The notes under the pieces were generated by a model that was not told where the DNA came from, searched no databases, and saw only the letters and a list, made by a program, of their open reading frames with translations. Both the position numbers and the translations under genes were made by a program. Source: Magnetococcales bacterium (lineage in GTDB: Bacteria > Pseudomonadota > Magnetococcia > Magnetococcales > Magnetaquicoccaceae). From it: 8,291 nucleotides of DNA. The number at the start of each line of letters is the position of its first letter. Within the stretch, counting starts at the first letter, position 1. Below, one piece after another: positions 6,028-8,291 of this stretch. The DNA lies in contig JADGCE010000118.1 in the NCBI GenBank assembly GCA_015229095.1, forward strand, positions 1 through 8,291. The letters run 5' to 3'.

Positions 6028-6666
6028 ATGAACAGGATGAAACGGGCGGCGACAGCCTCTCTGTTGGTATTGCTGGGATGGATGGGCGGCACCCTGCCGG
6101 CAGCGGCCCAGGGATCCCTGAATCTGGGATCCGAGCAGGGCAGCTCCTTTCTGGAAGTGCCAGCGGCGGCCAACAAGGAGGCTGACCTGATTCTGGTCAG
6201 CTATATGCTGGCGGATGCCCTGGCGGCAGAGATGCACAAAAACCATCCCCCCCTGGGTCGCTATCAGCCCGTGCTGGTGGCCACTTTTGTCAACCGCAGC
6301 AATCTGGATTCCAGCTCCGAGTTGGGCCTGCTGATGGCCGATCATGTCTCTTCCCGCCTGACCCAGCACGAGTATACCGTCCTGGAACCGAAGCTGCGGA
6401 AAGATTTTTCCATTCGCAAGGAGCATGGGGAGTTTATGCTCTCCCGGGACATCGACAAGCTGTTCCTGGAGGACAAGGCCTATGCGGCGGTGGTGGGCAG
6501 CTATACGGAGTCCCGCTCCCTGCTGGATTTTACGGTGAAGGTGGTTGAAATCAAAAGCCGTCACGTCCTGGCCTCGGTGGATTTGCGGCTGCCGTTGGGG
6601 GAGGACAGCCGGGATCTGTTGCTGAATTTGGGTGGTGGGACAACGATGGAGGTGTTGAGTAAATGA
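6028..6666 (+). CDS. FlgO-domain exported protein (first paralogue)
   Basis: The 212-residue product has a Sec signal peptide: basic MNRMKR, a hydrophobic core (about 7-20), and a likely cleavage after PAAA (residue 27). No lipobox Cys is present. The mature part (about 55-190) resembles the FlgO domain: a helix (ILVSYMLADALAAEM), then FVNRSNLDSSSELG, SSRLTQHEYTVLEPKLRK, GEFMLSRDIDKL, AAVVGSY and a closing HVLASVDLRLPL. In Vibrio, FlgO is an outer-membrane protein that supports flagellar stability; assignment here is by recalled similarity. AGAGGG (6016-6021) lies 6 nt before the ATG, 13 nt after the pilT stop. Its stop overlaps the next gene's start, and that gene is a clear paralogue. Location is probably periplasmic or outer membrane. 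Confidence 0.75.
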   Translation: MNRMKRAATASLLVLLGWMGGTLPAAAQGSLNLGSEQGSSFLEVPAAANKEADLILVSYMLADALAAEMHKNHPPLGRYQPVLVATFVNRSNLDSSSELGLLMADHVSSRLTQHEYTVLEPKLRKDFSIRKEHGEFMLSRDIDKLFLEDKAYAAVVGSYTESRSLLDFTVKVVEIKSRHVLASVDLRLPLGEDSRDLLLNLGGGTTMEVLSK

Positions 6667-7265
6667 GCGGTCAGGGAACAAACGGCGGGGGGCTGGCCTC
6701 TGCTGCCATGCTGTTGGGCAGCCTGGTGCTGACAGGTTGCAGTGCCCTGCCCCAGCTGCCTCCGGCGGCGGGCTACCCTCTGGTCTCCCAACCGATCGGG
6801 GATCAACGGCACATGGGCCTGGAGGAGGCCAGTTATCTGGCGGCTGACAGCATGGTGCGGCAGATCAAGGATAAATTCCGTCCCCGGCAGACCATCATTC
6901 CGGCCAGTTTTGTGGAGGACAAAAATCTGGAGCAATCCTCGGCCATGGGTCGCATGCTGGCCCAGCAGGTGGCCTCCCGCTTCACCCAGGCCGGTTATTC
7001 GGTGATCGAGATCAAGTTGCGCAAGAGTGTGCGGTTGGTCAAGGGGGAGGGGGAGGGGCAGTTTCTGATGTCCCGGGAGTTGGAAAAAATTGCCGAGTTG
7101 CACAACGCCTCGGCGGTTTTGGTGGGCAGTTATGTCGCCACCCCCAGCCAACTGTTTGTCAACACCCAGTTGGTGCAGGTCAAGGGAGGCATTGTTCTCG
7201 CCTCCCAGGATTATAAAATTCCCCTGACCCGCGAGCTGCGCGCCCTCCTGGAACAGGGCACCTGA
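6663..7265 (+). CDS. FlgO-domain outer-membrane lipoprotein (second paralogue)
   Basis: The 200-residue product has a type II signal with lipobox LTGC (Cys26). Ser at +2 predicts outer-membrane sorting. The domain (about 53-188) aligns with the preceding gene: FVEDKNLEQSSAMGRMLAQQ, ASRFTQAGYSVIEIKLRK, GQFLMSRELEKI, SAVLVGSY, IVLASQDYKIPL. This indicates tandem duplication and divergence. The ATG overlaps the upstream TGA in ATGA, so translation is probably coupled; GGAGG (6648-6652) lies 10 nt before it. A TAA codon immediately upstream in this frame makes 6663 the first possible start. Oddly, the signal's n-region (MSGQGTNGGG) has no Lys or Arg. With its partner it may form an outer-membrane accessory complex; this is inference. 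Confidence 0.75.
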   Translation: MSGQGTNGGGLASAAMLLGSLVLTGCSALPQLPPAAGYPLVSQPIGDQRHMGLEEASYLAADSMVRQIKDKFRPRQTIIPASFVEDKNLEQSSAMGRMLAQQVASRFTQAGYSVIEIKLRKSVRLVKGEGEGQFLMSRELEKIAELHNASAVLVGSYVATPSQLFVNTQLVQVKGGIVLASQDYKIPLTRELRALLEQGT

Positions 7266-7290
7266 CCGGGAGGTCTGCCCTGGTTTCTCC
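7256..7290 (+). terminator. Possible weak terminator after the pilT-FlgO operon
   Basis: GGGCA (7256-7260) and TGCCC (7276-7280) close a stem with inner GACC / GGTC (7264-7267, 7272-7275) around a GGGA loop and a CCT bulge. It overlaps the stop codon of the last gene. Only a broken U-rich stretch (TGGTTTCTCCC) follows, so termination may be weak or Rho-assisted. Confidence 0.3.
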
Positions 7291-7364
7291 CTCAAGAGTC
7301 TGACAAAAATAACCTGTGCAGATTGCATCGGGTTTTGGTGCGCCTCCCAAGCGCAAGATGGCGC

Positions 7365-7419
7365 GCATACTGTTTGGTATGCCGGCGTCTTTGCGTTGGT
7401 GTAGACGAACTGCAAGACG
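7365..7419. repeat. Two adjacent strong hairpins
   Basis: Hairpin one is GCATAC (7365-7370), loop TGTTTG, GTATGC (7377-7382). Hairpin two pairs CGTCTTTGCGTT (7386-7397) with AACTGCAAGACG (7408-7419): 11 base pairs with a single-base bulge on each arm and a 10-nt loop. They lie 3 bp apart inside a 502-bp gene-free stretch. They could be part of a structured RNA or of a dispersed palindromic element. No flanking T-run marks them as terminators. Confidence 0.5.
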
Positions 7420-7546
7420 GGCAGGATCTCCAAGCAAACAGATGCCTCCAGTGTCCATCCGCCCACAAGCCCTCCTGACACCCTGAAAATTCCATACAAG
7501 AGTTCCCTCGGACCGTTTTCCACCCAACCCGCACTCCATTCGACCA
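7420..7546. other. Gene-free stretch, no supported coding
   Basis: Several minus-strand frames are open here, but none has a convincing ribosome site, recognised domain or codon-use signal, and they overlap each other. Only a weak stem is seen: GTGTC (7451-7455) with GACAC (7477-7481). I see nothing else definite. Being open in several overlapping frames could reflect GC bias or a decayed or repeated element. Confidence 0.4.
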
Positions 7547-7577
7547 GCTTTTTGCGTCGTTTTCCGACGCAAAAAGC
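7547..7577. repeat. Perfect 13-bp inverted repeat, not terminator-like
   Basis: GCTTTTTGCGTCG (7547-7559) and CGACGCAAAAAGC (7565-7577) are perfect reverse complements around a 5-nt loop (TTTTC). The T-run is in the left arm and the A-run in the right, the reverse of a bidirectional intrinsic terminator, and no U-tract follows on either strand. It is therefore more likely a protein-binding palindrome, an element end or a structured RNA stem. Confidence 0.65.
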
Positions 7578-7600
7578 CTCCCTGCATTGGCTCATGTGTC

Positions 7601-7702
7601 CGACAGGGAAATATTGATTAAAAATTGATATATAGTACTGATATATTGATAATAAAATAACGATGATATTTTGATCATTGCACACTAGTATCCTCGACAG
7701 GG
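7601..7702. repeat. AT-rich island flanked by 8-bp direct repeats
   Basis: CGACAGGG occurs at 7601-7608 and again at 7695-7702 in the same orientation. It encloses an 86-bp segment that is strikingly AT-rich against the GC-rich surroundings. Within the island TGAT recurs six times, including TGATATAT twice with a 13-bp period (7626 and 7639). The direct repeats could be a target-site duplication or chance. The AT-rich interior contains the best promoter for the trkA-like gene and may also act as an UP-element or nucleoid-protein site. No perfect IHF consensus was found. Confidence 0.45.
7625..7653 (+). promoter_or_regulatory. Sigma-70-type promoter for the trkA-like gene
   Basis: TTGATA (7625-7630) and GATAAT (7648-7653) each match consensus at 5 of 6 positions and are exactly 17 nt apart, within an AT-rich tract. 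Transcription would start near 7660, leaving a leader of about 108 nt before the ATG at 7768. Confidence 0.55.
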
Positions 7703-7767
7703 TTTGCGGCGTGGCTGCAGGCGGCTGTTTTGATCCAGGCAAAACGATACGAAGGGGTGCAGATATC

Positions 7768-8291
7768 ATGAATGTGATTATTCTCGGCGCAACATCAATC
7801 GGTGGTGTGTTGGCCAAGTATCTGGTGGAGGAGGGGCATGATGTCCACGTCATTGACCCCGATGGCGAAGCCATCGCCCAGTTGCTGGCCCATGTGGATG
7901 TACGTACCCTGCAGGGTCACGCGGAAGATCCGGATGCTTTGCATGAGGCGCAAATTCACTCAGCGGATATGGTGTTGGCGGTTACCAATTCCGATTCCAG
8001 AAATATTGTCACAACCCTTGGGTTGCACTCCATGGCACCTCAAGCCCGTGCCGCCCTCTGGGTGCGGGACACACAGTTTACCAACAATGTGCATATCTGG
8101 AGGGATCCCCAACTCAAAGAGTGCATCCAGCTGACCCCGGAGCGGAACGCCCTCAATCTGGTGATGGATCTGCTGGAAATTCCCCTGGCCTTTGAGGCGG
8201 CCTCCTTTTTGGGTGGACGCATCCATATTGCCGGGCTTCGCTTGCAGGACGACAGCCACCTGATTGGCGGGAGGCTGTCCGACATTGTCGA
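7768..8291 (+). CDS. trkA: TrkA-like potassium uptake NAD-binding protein, 5' part
   Basis: TrkA is the cytoplasmic regulatory subunit of Trk potassium channels; it binds NAD(H) or nucleotides through RCK domains. The visible 174 codons begin MNVIILGATSIGGVLAKYLV and follow the E. coli TrkA pattern: HDVHVIDPDGE with an acidic Asp30 at the end of strand two, LQGHAEDPDALHEAQ, then ADMVLAVTNSDSRNIV. The second half, MDLLEIPLAFEAASFLGGRIHIAGLRL, fits the linker into the RCK-C domain. GAAGGGG (7751-7757) is 10 nt before the ATG at 7768. The gene runs off the window at 8291 and full TrkA is usually about 450 residues. The Rossmann motif is GATSIG rather than GxGxxG, with Thr9 replacing the middle Gly. 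No TrkH/TrkG gene is visible. A different RCK protein is possible. Confidence 0.82.
   Translation, partial: MNVIILGATSIGGVLAKYLVEEGHDVHVIDPDGEAIAQLLAHVDVRTLQGHAEDPDALHEAQIHSADMVLAVTNSDSRNIVTTLGLHSMAPQARAALWVRDTQFTNNVHIWRDPQLKECIQLTPERNALNLVMDLLEIPLAFEAASFLGGRIHIAGLRLQDDSHLIGGRLSDIV

Noticed and set aside
4752..6176. 474-codon minus-strand frame opposite pilT
   Set aside because: It is antisense to a certain pilT, with no domain and no ribosome site.
7547..7577. Intrinsic terminator call for the 13-bp inverted repeat
   Set aside because: There is no U-tract after the stem on either strand, and the T-run is on the wrong side.
6561..7874. 437-codon minus-strand frame over the FlgO genes and intergenic region
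   Set aside because: It overlaps two supported genes and the AT-rich promoter region, with no domain or ribosome site.

Overview
The window is GC-rich DNA from a Gram-negative, proteobacterium-like genome. Tight gene packing, overlapping or near-touching operons, a signal-peptide protein and a lipoprotein, and a twitching-motility ATPase all fit this. The ParC sequence (HPHGDQ..YD around the quinolone pocket) looks alphaproteobacterial, while PilT is of the usual Proteobacteria/Pseudomonas type. Together these would suit a deep-branching group such as the Magnetococcales, but that placement is inference.

Layout from left to right. (1) 1-145 is non-coding: a C15 tract inside a nested palindrome, then an intrinsic terminator read leftwards. 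(2) 146-250, minus strand, is a 34-residue very basic small ORF with a strong Shine-Dalgarno sequence, the terminator just after its stop, and a sigma-54-like element upstream. (3) 552-1196, plus strand, is an unrecognised single-pass membrane protein with a good sigma-70 promoter. (4) parC (1210-3519) and recA (3526-4656), both minus strand, are 6 bp apart and look like a recA-parC transcription unit; parC ends tail to tail with the membrane protein, 13 bp apart. (5) A 320-bp divergent control region (4657-4976) holds a possible SOS-like box and a 14-bp palindrome on the recA side, and a sigma-70 promoter plus two tandem GC-rich hairpins in the pilT leader. (6) An apparent operon, plus strand: pilT (4977-6014), then two tandem FlgO-domain paralogues, one exported with a cleavable signal (6028-6666) and one a lipoprotein (6663-7265, 4-bp overlap). 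(7) A 502-bp intergenic region (7266-7767) has several strong hairpins, an AT-rich island flanked by 8-bp direct repeats, and a good sigma-70 promoter. (8) The 5' part of a TrkA-like potassium-uptake regulator starts at 7768 and runs off the window.

How the genes relate: recA and parC (recombination and chromosome decatenation) may be co-expressed. PilT, a cytoplasmic pilus-retraction motor, is co-transcribed with two envelope proteins of the FlgO family. In Vibrio that family is tied to outer-membrane support of the flagellum, so this operon hints at a link between surface motility and an outer-membrane accessory structure. The most interesting items are the pilT-flgO-flgO operon, the small basic gene with its own control signals, and the palindromic/homopolymer and hairpin-rich intergenic regions. 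I saw no rRNA, tRNA, CRISPR array or transposase gene.
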